A stretch of 50,708 nt of DNA from Bacillus sp. MM2020_1. GTDB taxonomy: Bacteria > Bacillota > Bacilli > Bacillales > Cytobacillaceae. The notes below the pieces were generated by a model. The model ran no database searches. It worked only from the letters and a program-made list of their open reading frames with translations, and had not been told where the DNA came from. The position numbers and the translations under genes were made by a program. The number at the start of each line of letters is the position of its first letter. The stretch's first letter is position 1. The stretch is from assembly GCA_011250595.1 (NCBI GenBank), contig JAANMP010000034.1, forward strand, positions 1 to 50,708, written 5' to 3'. Below are positions 35,350-43,800 of this stretch, piece after piece.

Positions 35350-35367
35350 TTGTGAATCATTTCACTA
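35350..35367. promoter_or_regulatory. Rex-type operator 2
   Basis: TTGTGAATCATTTCACTA shares the 14-base core GTGAATCATTTCAC with operator 1, 69 bases away, and has one mismatch to the symmetric consensus. It overlaps the predicted transcription start of the promoter at 35370-35398, an ideal position for repression. Confidence 0.68.
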
Positions 35368-35369
35368 AC

Positions 35370-35398
35370 ATCCTATGATAGAAACTCATCCACGTCAA
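35370..35398 (-). promoter_or_regulatory. Sigma-A promoter of the CoA-transferase operon
   Basis: On the minus strand: TTGACG (35398-35393), 17-base spacer, TAGGAT (35375-35370). Transcription should start near 35363, inside Rex-type operator 2. No convincing sigma-54 promoter (TGGCAC-N5-TTGCW) was found in the upstream 250 bases. Confidence 0.55.
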
Positions 35399-35962
35399 CC
35401 ATGCTAAAAACCTTAAAATAGCTGCCTTTGATTGTGGATTTTTTGCCTAAATCAAAACTAGCGTTCATGATGATCATTTTAAAAATCATGCTATTTCAGC
35501 CGTATTTTCTACACCAAAAAACTACAGTTCAAAAGTTCCCTTGTGCTCCGGGCTGATATTATTGAACTGTTGCAAGAAAACAACAATAACACAAACCTTG
35601 CTCGCCTCATTTAGATATTTATGGAGACTTTTATATAATAAAAATCAGTGTTTTCTTTTACGATAAGACTTATTTTTTTATAAAAAAATTTTTTCCACGG
35701 TCCTCTATCTTAAATATTGCAATTTTACATCAGCTAATCAACACAAGAGGATACTTTCACTCTACTCTATGTGGAACAAAATCCTCATTTGAATCAAAAA
35801 AATGCCCTTCATCCACTCGATGAAGGACAAATTCCATTTTTAGTTTTAATAAAAACTATTAATCATGTTTTACTTGGGCTCTATGAATTTTTTCACCGAA
35901 GCAGGGGGCGGTTCTTGTGATTGGCAATTACCTCATTAATAACCATAACCATCCCTCTGGAC
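35399..35962. other. 564-base intergenic region without a gene
   Basis: AT-rich. It contains a 9-bp inverted repeat ACAGTTCAA (35524-35532) / TTGAACTGT (35562-35570) around a 29-base loop, and the terminator of the kinase gene (35806-35826). Close to the kinase stop, a stretch on the minus strand (about 35955-35895) reads GMVMVINEVIANHKNRPLLR, which looks like a short coding relic but is unrecognised. Confidence 0.5.
35799..35826 (-). terminator. Intrinsic terminator of the sensor kinase gene
   Basis: CCTTCATC (35806-35813) and GATGAAGG (35819-35826) form an 8-bp stem with a 5-base loop; on the minus strand it runs on into GCA and seven T. The GATGAAGGACAAA arm resembles the tandem hairpin repeats at 28051-28200. 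Confidence 0.75.
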
Positions 35963-37171
35963 TCAGGAATTTTTTGATGGAAATCGTATGGTGACGGTAG
36001 TTCCTTCACCTTTGGTACTTTGGAAGTCAATGGTTCCTTTATATTTTGCTGCGATATTATAGCAAATCATCATACCTAATCCGGTCCCTTTACTTTTTAA
36101 AGAATAAAAAGGAGTACCAAGCGACTTAATTTCTGCTTCTGACATCCCCTGTCCAAAATCAACTACTTTAATCTCGATGAAATCTTTATTCCTACCAGCC
36201 GATACAATTACCGAATCACCAATTTTGGAGGCCTCAATGGCATTTTTTATAATATTTATTAATAGTTGTTTAAACTCTATGTTGTTCGCAGCGATATAGC
36301 AATCTTCCATCCTAATTAATTCAATCTTATTATCATGTAAAAGTCCATAGGAATGAAGTAGATCGGTTACACTCTGGAGAACAACCCTTAAATTTACTGT
36401 TTCTATTTCTGTTTCTTTATTTGGCTTGGCTATAGATAAGAATTGAGTAATTACTTGTTCAGCAATATTCAATTCATCAATCATCAAAGTAAAGTTTCCT
36501 TTTATATCCTCACTAAATCCAGCGTCTTTTTGGTATAACTGTAAAAAACCTTTCACTACGGTCAAAGGATTTCTAATTTCATGTGCAACAGCAGCTGCCA
36601 GTTGTCCAGTTGTCTTCAAACGCTCTGCTTGCTGAATTTGTTCAAAATATAATTGCTGTTTTTTGATTCTTCCTTGCGTTAAATAAAAAATAAAAAAGAT
36701 AATTACTTGACTCCCGATAAAGTTGATAACATTTCCGATTAAATCCTGTTTTATATAGGGATACCCTTGATCAAGAAGCATAATATAACTAAATGTAAAC
36801 ATGATGGCTAAACTGTTTAATAGTAAAGAAAAATAAAACAGCTTTGAATCAAAAAACAGAATTGCAATGGCTGGAATTAAACATAGAAAAATAAAGGTCG
36901 ACCAAGTTTCTGGATATAGAAAGAACAGCGTATAAAAGTAAACGGACGCTACTGTAATGATGATTAGTCTAAAAACATGAGTAATATACTTTAGATAAAG
37001 CAATAAACAGGAAGATAGAATGACAACAAGTCCACTATGAAAAACATAACCAGCATCAAACTTCCCAAAGCGCGGATTACCCATTAACAAACCAGTTATC
37101 ATAATCGCTATTACAATAACTACTGTAAAATAATATAACTTTTTATTTACATGAGTATAAAATTCCTTCAT
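35963..37171 (-). CDS. Membrane sensor histidine kinase, KinB-like
   Basis: About 402 residues with six or so N-terminal transmembrane helices and no extracytoplasmic sensor domain, then a HisKA domain (AAVAHEIRNPLTVVKGFLQL, phospho-acceptor H197) and an HATPase domain (N-box LINIIKNAIEA, G-box VDFGQGMSE, G2 GTGLGMMI). This layout is that of the sporulation kinase KinB. No response regulator gene is adjacent, as expected for phosphorelay kinases feeding Spo0F. The start is the ATG at 37171, with AAAGGAG upstream; eight further codons to 37195 have no ribosome binding site. Assignment to the phosphorelay is inference from architecture and orphan status. Confidence 0.87.
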   Translation of the reverse strand: MKEFYTHVNKKLYYFTVVIVIAIMITGLLMGNPRFGKFDAGYVFHSGLVVILSSCLLLYLKYITHVFRLIIITVASVYFYTLFFLYPETWSTFIFLCLIPAIAILFFDSKLFYFSLLLNSLAIMFTFSYIMLLDQGYPYIKQDLIGNVINFIGSQVIIFFIFYLTQGRIKKQQLYFEQIQQAERLKTTGQLAAAVAHEIRNPLTVVKGFLQLYQKDAGFSEDIKGNFTLMIDELNIAEQVITQFLSIAKPNKETEIETVNLRVVLQSVTDLLHSYGLLHDNKIELIRMEDCYIAANNIEFKQLLINIIKNAIEASKIGDSVIVSAGRNKDFIEIKVVDFGQGMSEAEIKSLGTPFYSLKSKGTGLGMMICYNIAAKYKGTIDFQSTKGEGTTVTIRFPSKNS

Positions 37172-37493
37172 ACATACTCCTTTTATATGATTCAATCCTA
37201 CTACAAAGAAAAAAATATGGTTTATATTACCTGTTTTTATATTATCGTATAAAATTGCTTATCTGTCACGCTCTGGAGGACAACGGGGATGGCTTTGGGG
37301 GAAGTTAGAGGATTTACCAAAAGTTTAAAATGGGAGGTTCGTTGAACTAATACTCAATTGAATACATTAAAGTTATAGAGCATTTCTTTATAAGGAGGAA
37401 TGTTTTTTATTTTCATCAAAATCAACAACTTAACAACAAAAATATCACTAAAATTAATAAAAATTTATTGAAAAACAATAAATAACGTGGTAA

Positions 37494-37565
37494 TATCAAA
37501 TTAACAATACAGCGGTGATTTGTAAGGCTTTAGAATGTCAGCTTGGAGATATTTTAGAATACAAA
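37494..37565 (+). pseudogene. C-terminal fossil of a Cro/CI-type HTH regulator
   Basis: The frame TAT CAA ATT AAC onward reads YQINNTAVICKALECQLGDI then LEYK. ICKALECQ-GDILEY is the hallmark C-terminal end of small YozG-like Cro/CI regulators. A TAA lies directly upstream (37491-37493), and the HTH itself (about 45 residues) is gone. The frame runs on without a stop into the membrane protein gene, whose own GTG start and ribosome binding site come later. Confidence 0.65.
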
Positions 37566-37592
37566 GTGACGATGATTAGGGGAGGAATAACT

Positions 37593-38840
37593 GTGGACAT
37601 GAACAATTTGATTACTGAAAATATTGATAACCCCCATGAACTGGAGAAAATGTTTAGAAAAGACCCCAAAGCTTTCAAAAAGTCATTCTCACACGCATGG
37701 GAACAAAATCCTGATTCGCACGTACTCGCCGTTTGGAATGAAAGATTGCATTTCAAGGAAACGGCACATACAGAGGAAGCATCCTTGCTTCAGAAGGGTT
37801 TCTTATTCATGGGCATTTTAGCCATTCTAGCCGGGATAAGCACCAGGATCATTTTCCATTTTGTCGAACAGCAGGCAATTGCCCCAATTAACCTTGCTTT
37901 CGGGATTCTACCCTTTATTGCTGCCTATTTTGTATATAATAATCCCCCTAAAAAAAATGTTCTTTACATCCTTGCATTGTTGTTCCTAACCTCGGGGATT
38001 TATCTAAATATGCTTCCATTAAATGAGAAAGACAGTATGATTCTTGTTTACTTGCACCTTCCCATATTCTTATGGGGATTGATAGGGCTTGCATATTCTG
38101 GAGATAACTATTCAAAAGGCAGTACAAGATTAGCCTATCTTAAATTTAATTTGGAATTTTGCATACTCTACGCCAGCATGGCCATTAGTGGAATGCTGCT
38201 AACCCTATTAACCCTGCGGTTATTTAGCTTTGTAGACTTGGATATAGAAGACTTTTATTTTAGAAATGTCGTTTTATTTGGTGCTGCTGCTCTCGCTATT
38301 GTAGCTGCCTACCTGGTATCAATGAATCTTAAACTTGCTAAGAATATTACACCATATATCGCTAAAATTTTTAGTCCTCTTGTCCTGGCCACATTGTTGG
38401 TCTATCTTATCACGGTTATTTGGATAGGAAAAAATCCATTCATGGACAGAAATTTCTTGATAGCCTTCAATGGAATACTCCTTGGTGTTTTAGCCGTTAC
38501 CATATTTTCAATAACCGAAAGCGGCACAGACGAGAAAAAGAACATTTTTGATTATATAAATTTTGCCCTTATTGTTCTTGCACTTATTATTGACAGTGTG
38601 GCTTTGTCAGCCATCGTGTTCAGACTTTCTTCTTATGGGATTACGCCAAACAGACTTGCAGTTTTAGGCGTAAACATACTTATCTGGGGAAATCTAATTT
38701 GGATCATGGTCTCCTATATGCGTTTTCTACAAAACAAAACCGGACCTTCAACCATCCAAGATGCAGTTACTAAATATTTGCCGGTCTACGGAATTTGGGC
38801 AGCTTTCGTTACATTTACTTTTCCACTAATTTTTAATTAG
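37593..38840 (+). CDS. Polytopic membrane protein of unknown function
   Basis: I do not recognise this family. The GTG at 37593 is preceded by GGGGAGG eight bases upstream and gives a 415-residue protein. Residues 1-60 are soluble and charged (NPHELEKMFRKDPKAFKKSF, then HAWEQNPDSHVLAVWNERL); the remainder is about 11-12 hydrophobic helices with short loops. The pattern resembles DUF2157/DUF4401-type membrane proteins with a cytoplasmic N-terminal domain, but I cannot confirm it. Relatives of the HTH fossil just upstream often sit before membrane protein genes of unknown role, so the pair may once have been regulator plus target. A strong terminator follows. Confidence 0.7.
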   Translation: MDMNNLITENIDNPHELEKMFRKDPKAFKKSFSHAWEQNPDSHVLAVWNERLHFKETAHTEEASLLQKGFLFMGILAILAGISTRIIFHFVEQQAIAPINLAFGILPFIAAYFVYNNPPKKNVLYILALLFLTSGIYLNMLPLNEKDSMILVYLHLPIFLWGLIGLAYSGDNYSKGSTRLAYLKFNLEFCILYASMAISGMLLTLLTLRLFSFVDLDIEDFYFRNVVLFGAAALAIVAAYLVSMNLKLAKNITPYIAKIFSPLVLATLLVYLITVIWIGKNPFMDRNFLIAFNGILLGVLAVTIFSITESGTDEKKNIFDYINFALIVLALIIDSVALSAIVFRLSSYGITPNRLAVLGVNILIWGNLIWIMVSYMRFLQNKTGPSTIQDAVTKYLPVYGIWAAFVTFTFPLIFN

Positions 38841-38879
38841 AAAGGCTTTGGTAATGTAACGGTTGCTGATCGTCCTTAT

Positions 38880-38932
38880 AAAAGCAAAAAAAGAACAAGA
38901 TATTATTCATACCTTGTTCTTTTTTTGCTTTT
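38880..38932. terminator. Strong bidirectional intrinsic terminator
   Basis: AAAAGCAAAAAAAGAACAAG and CTTGTTCTTTTTTTGCTTTT form a perfect 20-bp stem with a 13-base loop between convergent genes (membrane protein, hprK paralogue). Confidence 0.92.
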
Positions 38933-39021
38933 TATTTTTCTGAAAAAACCTAACAAACCGGAGCCCCTCCCAAAAATTTCATTTATACCGTGGGGTATCT
39001 AGCACACCGCTACTTTAATAG

Positions 39022-39957
39022 TTATTTCAAATCAGAATTTGAAATATCGGCCTCAATCCTGCTCATGAATTCTTCTGCTGCGCTGTAGCCTTGCTGCCTT
39101 AAATACCAATTATTAGCTGCTGCCTCAATTAGTCCCGCCACATCACGTCCAGGCTGGAGCTGAATTTCGATCGATGGAATCTTAACACCCATATATTCTA
39201 TATATTGAGGTTCCTGGTCCAATTCATTATTCAAGTCATCTTTTTGCCATTTCGTTAAATGAATATCAAGCACAATTCGTGATTCATCTTGAAAAGCTTT
39301 GCGCCCGTATAAGCGAACCACGTTCAGCAGCCCAATACTGCGAAGCGCCAAGAATTCCTTAGCTTTTTCATCATGTGTACCGAGAATGGTGTGCGGTCCA
39401 AGCTTCTTCAGGACAACAATATCATCAGAAACCAGCCGGTGTCCTCGAAGAATTAGCGTATGTGCTGTTTCGCTTTTCCCTACCCCTGAATTACCGCGGA
39501 GTAAAATCCCGATGCCGGACACATTCATACAAACTCCATGAACCGTCATTTCTGGTGCTAATTCCTTCACCAAATACGCATCCAATTTGGGGATAAACTC
39601 TGAAGTTGTCTCCGGCTTGCTGGTTAGTAACAACGGGATCCCTTGTTCAACACAATGATGTGTTAAGTAGGTAAGTCCCTCTTCACCAGCCGTCACAATA
39701 AAACATGGCGGGTGATAGTGAACGATATTTCCAATTCGGATTTTCCGCTCCTCTTTCGTTAACTTATGTAAATAGGTAATTTCCTTTTTTCCTAGAATTT
39801 GAACTCGTTCCATGGGAAAAAAATCAAAATGGCCAACAAATTCCAGGCCGGGGCGATGCACCCGTGATTGTGTAATCATTTTCTGCAGTTGACTTTCCCC
39901 AGTTACAACTTTCAATGAAAACTTCCGAACCAAGTCTTCGACTGTAATTTTTTTCAC
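39022..39957 (-). CDS. HPr kinase/phosphorylase paralogue with degenerate signature
   Basis: Full-length HprK architecture: N-terminal domain (about 1-130) and C-terminal kinase/phosphorylase domain with H140 (VHGVCMNVSG), Walker A GNSGVGKSE (155-163) and the VSDD pair D178-D179. The diagnostic loop, normally EIRGLGIINV, reads ALRSIGLLNV (204-213), losing the Glu and a Gly. The C-terminal IQLQPGRDVAGLIEAAANN matches the family. It stands alone, not in the usual hprK-lgt-ppaX setting, so it is probably a second copy beside a housekeeping hprK. It may phosphorylate HPr or Crh without efficient dephosphorylation, or act on another protein. Start is GTG, with GGTGA upstream. Confidence 0.83.
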   Translation of the reverse strand: MKKITVEDLVRKFSLKVVTGESQLQKMITQSRVHRPGLEFVGHFDFFPMERVQILGKKEITYLHKLTKEERKIRIGNIVHYHPPCFIVTAGEEGLTYLTHHCVEQGIPLLLTSKPETTSEFIPKLDAYLVKELAPEMTVHGVCMNVSGIGILLRGNSGVGKSETAHTLILRGHRLVSDDIVVLKKLGPHTILGTHDEKAKEFLALRSIGLLNVVRLYGRKAFQDESRIVLDIHLTKWQKDDLNNELDQEPQYIEYMGVKIPSIEIQLQPGRDVAGLIEAAANNWYLRQQGYSAAEEFMSRIEADISNSDLK

Positions 39958-40173
39958 CTTATATTCACCGTCCTAAAAGCCTTTCTATAGTTAAATTATA
40001 CTTAAGAAAAGCGGAATCGTCACCCATTTACGAACTGATTCCCGGTAGGCCGCTTTTATTTTATAGACAACGGACCCACTTATGTACAAGGCAATCATTA
40101 ATAAAGAGATTTTGTGTAAAATTACACCTCAATCTTGGAACATTCATCATATATTAGTCGATTGATCTCTTCA

Positions 40174-40278
40174 ATGAGCGAATTTTGTAGTTCTATGAGC
40201 GAATTTTGAGCTTCAATGAGCGAATTTCGTAGTTCTATGAGCGAATATTGAGTTTCAATGAGCGAATTTAAGAAGCAA
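40174..40278. repeat. Five 21-bp tandem repeats (ATGAGCGAAT units)
   Basis: ATGAGCGAAT begins at 40174, 40195, 40216, 40237 and 40258, exactly 21 bases apart. Units alternate between two subtypes: ATGAGCGAATTTTGTAGTTCT-like and ATGAGCGAATTTTGAGCTTCA-like, giving a 42-bp higher-order period; the fifth unit is degenerate after AATTT. The array lies in the 424-base gap between the hprK paralogue and the AEC gene, whose remaining parts show only a terminator and AT-rich sequence. Confidence 0.92.
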
Positions 40279-40309
40279 CATTTTTTTTAAAAAAATTGTA
40301 AAAAAAAAC

Positions 40310-40342
40310 ACCTAACTATTTCTACTAAGGTGCCTGTTAGGT
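40310..40342 (-). terminator. Intrinsic terminator after the AEC transporter gene
   Basis: ACCTAAC (40310-40316) and GTTAGGT (40336-40342) form a 7-bp stem; on the minus strand it is followed by GTTTTTTTTT. It lies 40 bases beyond the AEC stop codon. Confidence 0.7.
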
Positions 40343-40381
40343 TTGAGTACTCTTTTAATAAGAACGGTTCCCATGGTTCCC

Positions 40382-41290
40382 CTATAAAATAAAATTTGCA
40401 AAAGTATATAATATGGCAATGCTAATTAAAATGGTTATATTTGATATGGTGGCGATTAAGCGGGTGCTGCTGGTGCTGTATTTAAATTCAACGGCAAAGG
40501 TTAAGGCGGATGCTGCAACAGGTAGTAACAGCCCGATTAAGACCGTGAATCGATACATCTGATTGTAAGGAAGGAATAGGTACAAACCAAATCCAAAAAG
40601 TAAACCTAAACCATATCGGAAGGTTAAAAATTTCAGCATAGGTTTAATAAATTGTTTGTCCAATTTAAAATTTAAATAAAGTCCTAATAATAATAAGGAT
40701 AAGGGCATATTGGCTTTAGAGATTGTACTTGCCACATGAATAATCGTATCCGGTAATTGGATGTGGCTAAAATTTAAAATACTGGCAATTAGGTAGGTCA
40801 TTAACGGAATCGACTTGCCAAGTTTTTTTAGAATTTCTATCGGTTTAAGTTTAAGACCTTCTGCCGAAAAATAGCTTCCTAAAATATAGGCAATACCAAA
40901 AACGACAAATGATGTTCCGACATCAAACATACTAAAATAGGTTAATCCTTCCATCCCCCATATGGTAAAAACTAAAGGAAAGGCAAATAAGCCTACATTA
41001 AATCCGGAAAGCATCAGGAAAGAACCTTTCAGTTCCCTTTCCTCATTTTTAAAAACCAATAAGCCTAGACATGCGGTGATAAGGCCATAAATAAGGACGA
41101 TAACTGGCAATAAAATTAATGACGTTTCTATTTTTACAGAATCGAATGTGACAAGAACTAAGGCCGGAAGGGAAATTTTAAAGATAATTTTTGAAATGAC
41201 TTCTCCATCTTTTTCTTTTAAAATATTTAAACGCTTTAATAGGTACCCAAGGGCAATGATGATAATAATATAAAGAAATTCCTGATTCAT
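40382..41290 (-). CDS. AEC-family (auxin efflux carrier-like) transporter
   Basis: 302 residues with ten predicted helices in two five-helix repeats. The N-terminal IALGYLLKRLNILKEKDGEV and KIIFKISLPALVLVTF, then SGFNVGLFAFPLVF, are typical of AEC proteins, which carry dicarboxylates, malonate, amino acids or other small anions in bacteria. The gene starts 37 bases after the upstream yaiI-like gene on the same strand and may be co-transcribed with it. The substrate cannot be read from sequence. Confidence 0.85.
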   Translation of the reverse strand: MNQEFLYIIIIIALGYLLKRLNILKEKDGEVISKIIFKISLPALVLVTFDSVKIETSLILLPVIVLIYGLITACLGLLVFKNEERELKGSFLMLSGFNVGLFAFPLVFTIWGMEGLTYFSMFDVGTSFVVFGIAYILGSYFSAEGLKLKPIEILKKLGKSIPLMTYLIASILNFSHIQLPDTIIHVASTISKANMPLSLLLLGLYLNFKLDKQFIKPMLKFLTFRYGLGLLFGFGLYLFLPYNQMYRFTVLIGLLLPVAASALTFAVEFKYSTSSTRLIATISNITILISIAILYTFANFIL

Positions 41291-41327
41291 TAAAAAAGTA
41301 CGCTCCTCTATGATGGATCTTGGTTTT

Positions 41328-41771
41328 TCATTGATTTAAAATTGCTTGTTTAAATAGTTGCCTAAATTGCTCCCGGTCTTCTGCAGTAAAAGGCTTAGGT
41401 CCCTTTGTCCGTTTTCCACTTTTTCGAGCCATGGCACTTAAATAGCGTGTTTGTAATAATTGATCAATATTTTCATTTGTATAGCGAAACCCCTTATGGT
41501 GAAGAACGATGCATCCTTTGGCTAAGCCCAGCGATGCAAGACCATAATCTTGCGTCACTATAATATCCCCTGCTTGGGCCAGCTTCATAATCCGATAATC
41601 TGCCGCATCCGCTCCAGAGTCAACATATATGATTTCCACTCCTGAAGGCTGCTCCGCATTAGAATAGTGAGAAAAGCTCGTCACAAGGATAACAGGTAAC
41701 CCTGCATTCCTTCCTTCCGAAATAATAATATCTTTTACCGGACAAGCATCCGCATCCACATAAATTTTCAT
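41328..41771 (-). CDS. yqxD: UPF0178 (YaiI/YqxD, DUF188) protein
   Basis: 147-residue member of the UPF0178 family with PIN-like fold. Clear family signatures: [16 protein letters not shown] at the start, [26 protein letters not shown] and [14 protein letters not shown] near the end. Acidic residues D6, D8 and those of VDSGADAAD and TQDYG would form a metal site as in PIN-type nucleases, but activity has not been established. Ribosome binding site AGGAGAG upstream. Its usual B. subtilis neighbours (dnaG, rpoD) are absent. Confidence 0.92.
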   Translation of the reverse strand: MKIYVDADACPVKDIIISEGRNAGLPVILVTSFSHYSNAEQPSGVEIIYVDSGADAADYRIMKLAQAGDIIVTQDYGLASLGLAKGCIVLHHKGFRYTNENIDQLLQTRYLSAMARKSGKRTKGPKPFTAEDREQFRQLFKQAILNQ

Positions 41772-41872
41772 CTTAATCTCTCCTGTAACGAAGTTCGAAT
41801 AATTGTGATACTATTGGTAAATTGTGTTTTTGTCAAACTATGTAAGCACAGGGACGCTTCTTTTTACCAACT

Positions 41873-41885
41873 GGTGTCAGGCACC
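41873..41885. repeat. Dispersed 13-mer GGTGTCAGGCACC (copy 2)
   Basis: Exact reverse complement of the element at 26225-26237, here followed by AAAAAGGCACC. It lies in the 212-base gap between yqxD and nupC. A second copy 15.6 kb away in another gap suggests a dispersed repeat family. Confidence 0.6.
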
Positions 41886-41907
41886 AAAAAGGCACCAAAA
41901 CATAAAA

Positions 41908-41963
41908 AAATCCTCTTCCTCACTTTTGTTTACATTAGGTAAATAAAGTGAGAAAGAGGATTT
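41908..41963 (-). terminator. Intrinsic terminator of the amiS-nupC operon
   Basis: AAATCCTCTTCCTCACTTT and AAAGTGAGAAAGAGGATTT form a 19-base stem with one mismatch; on the minus strand a T run follows. It lies 21 bases past the nupC stop. Confidence 0.88.
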
Positions 41964-41983
41964 GAAACATCATTATTAAATAA

Positions 41984-43159
41984 TTATAGGAACAAACCTA
42001 TGATAGCTCCCGTTAAGACTGATCCCATTGTTGCAACTAACAATACCTTTAAACCAACTTTAGCTAACTCACTCGCTTTTTCATTATTAATAGCTTGTAC
42101 AGTTCCTAAAATAATTCCAATGGAAGAGAAGTTAGCAAATGATACTAAGAATCCTGATACGATCCCTACAGTCTTCGGAGCTAAGTGAGGAATCATTTTC
42201 ATGAAGTCTAACATAGCGACGAATTCGTTAGCAGCTACCTTAGTACCCATGACTGAGCCAGCTTTAACAATCTCATTTGAAGGAATACCCATGATCCAAG
42301 CAATTGGTGCGAATACATATCCAAGTACGCCAGTGAAAGAAATACCAAAGATTGAAGTGAAAATCCAGTTAACTGCCGCGATTAATCCTACATAAGTGAT
42401 AAGCATAGCGCCTACGATTAAAGCGGTCTTTCCACCGAGCAATGTCCAGTTGCCGATTGCTTCAAAAAGAGATTTCTCAGGAATCATTCCCTTAATGTCG
42501 ATTTCTTCATCTTCATCTTTACGAACGGGACATACGATCGTTGATAGGATAAGTCCTGAGAATACGTTAATTGGTAACGCCACCAATACGAACTCCGCAG
42601 GAATCATTTGCATGTAAGCACCTAAGATGGAACAACTTACCGCGACAAGAGAAGAAGTAACAACAACAAACAAGCGATTACCAGAAAGGCTAGGAATGAA
42701 AGACTTAACAGAAAGGATAGCAGAAGTATCACCAAATACCATAGAATTCACCGCAACAAATGATTCCACTTTTGGTAGACCTGTTATTTTACTAACGGCA
42801 CCACCAATGTATTTAATAGCTAATGGTAATATTCTTGAATAAGTTAAGATACCTAAGATAGCTGTTACGAATACAATCATCATTAGAACATTTACAAAGA
42901 ATAAATTCTTACCTGCAAGGTCACCGAATACGAATGAGATCCCGTCATTACCGAAAGAAAGAACTTTGTTAAAGCCATTTACGATCTTGTGCAGAACTTT
43001 TTGACCGATTGAAGTATTGAGCATAAACCAAGCTATAAACAACTGAACGGCTGCCATGATACCAACTGCACGATAGTTGATGTTTTTCTTATCGTTGGAC
43101 ATCAACCAAGCAATACCTACTAGAACTAGGATACCAATGATTGCGATTAAGATTGACAT
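41984..43159 (-). CDS. nupC: Concentrative nucleoside transporter (NupC/CNT family)
   Basis: Nucleoside:cation symporter of 391 residues with about nine to ten helices. CNT signatures: the N-terminal AWFMLNTSIGQKVL, FVFGDLAGKNLFFVNVL, MVFGDTSAILSVKSFIPSLSGNRLF-like segment in the middle, MGIPSNEIVKAGSVMGTKVAANEFVAM near the C-terminal third and SFANFSSIGIILG. GGAGG with eight bases to the ATG lies inside the end of the upstream amiS-like gene, one base from its stop, so the two are translationally coupled. Purine and pyrimidine specificity cannot be separated by eye. Confidence 0.92.
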   Translation of the reverse strand: MSILIAIIGILVLVGIAWLMSNDKKNINYRAVGIMAAVQLFIAWFMLNTSIGQKVLHKIVNGFNKVLSFGNDGISFVFGDLAGKNLFFVNVLMMIVFVTAILGILTYSRILPLAIKYIGGAVSKITGLPKVESFVAVNSMVFGDTSAILSVKSFIPSLSGNRLFVVVTSSLVAVSCSILGAYMQMIPAEFVLVALPINVFSGLILSTIVCPVRKDEDEEIDIKGMIPEKSLFEAIGNWTLLGGKTALIVGAMLITYVGLIAAVNWIFTSIFGISFTGVLGYVFAPIAWIMGIPSNEIVKAGSVMGTKVAANEFVAMLDFMKMIPHLAPKTVGIVSGFLVSFANFSSIGIILGTVQAINNEKASELAKVGLKVLLVATMGSVLTGAIIGLFL

Positions 43160-43160
43160 A

Positions 43161-43799
43161 TTATTTTACCTCCAGAGGATTGATTTCTTGACCGATATTA
43201 TCTTTTTGATACGAAAACTTCAATCTGAAAAAACTAACAACAAAATAGACAATGGCTAGGATTAATACGCTGGTCCAAATTTGATTAACAATATTAGTAT
43301 TCCAAATACCTAAAAAGTAAAGGAGCGACGGAATGGTCAACGTTACCCACGACTGAACAAATGCAACTTTCCCAATATAATGGTCGATTTTCTTATCAAG
43401 TGCATTTGATAAAAAGAACAGAAACCATAAAAATGCCCACATGCCCCATGTTAGTGCATTGACAACATCATGAAAGTGAATAACAGATGTAAAAGTATAT
43501 ACAATTCCAATAATAGCAACCCAAAGACTGAACCAACCAAGCCCGCTGCCTTCAAGCCCCTTCCATATGTTGAACCCAACATATAAATAAGTTAACCCAA
43601 ATAAGAATATCGATGCATCATTATAAAGCTCCCAATGATCTTGACCCGAAACAATGATTAAGTAAAATGGGATGATTATTTGAATCGTTCCTATGAAAAG
43701 ATTAAATATCCCAACACTTTTTGCCTCTGCTTTTCCTAACAGCATGAGACTGTTAAGAAATAATACTGCACCTGAAAGAAATAAACCAACAAACCCCAT
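43161..43799 (-). CDS. AmiS/UreI-family transporter
   Basis: Small membrane protein of 212 residues with six to seven helices, of the family containing the amide transporter AmiS and the H+-gated urea channel UreI. The start GFVGLFLSGAVLFLNSLMLLG and the segments LYNDASIFLFGLTYLYVGFN and ALTWGMWAFLWFLFFLSNAL are typical. The ATG at 43799 has no adjacent ribosome binding site: the nearest AAGGAGG is about 36 bases upstream and serves a nine-codon leader frame that ends 1 base before this ATG. A cre-like element with two mismatches (AGTGAACGCTTCCA) lies at 43856-43869. Coupling to nupC suggests joint import of nitrogen compounds such as urea or amides and nucleosides; that is inference. Confidence 0.82.
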   Translation of the reverse strand: MGFVGLFLSGAVLFLNSLMLLGKAEAKSVGIFNLFIGTIQIIIPFYLIIVSGQDHWELYNDASIFLFGLTYLYVGFNIWKGLEGSGLGWFSLWVAIIGIVYTFTSVIHFHDVVNALTWGMWAFLWFLFFLSNALDKKIDHYIGKVAFVQSWVTLTIPSLLYFLGIWNTNIVNQIWTSVLILAIVYFVVSFFRLKFSYQKDNIGQEINPLEVK

Positions 43800-43800
43800 A

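Noticed and set aside
35245..35460. Sigma-54 promoter for the CoA-transferase operon
   Set aside because: No GG...GC pair with 10-base spacing and TTGC-type -12 element was found; a sigma-A-type pair fits instead.
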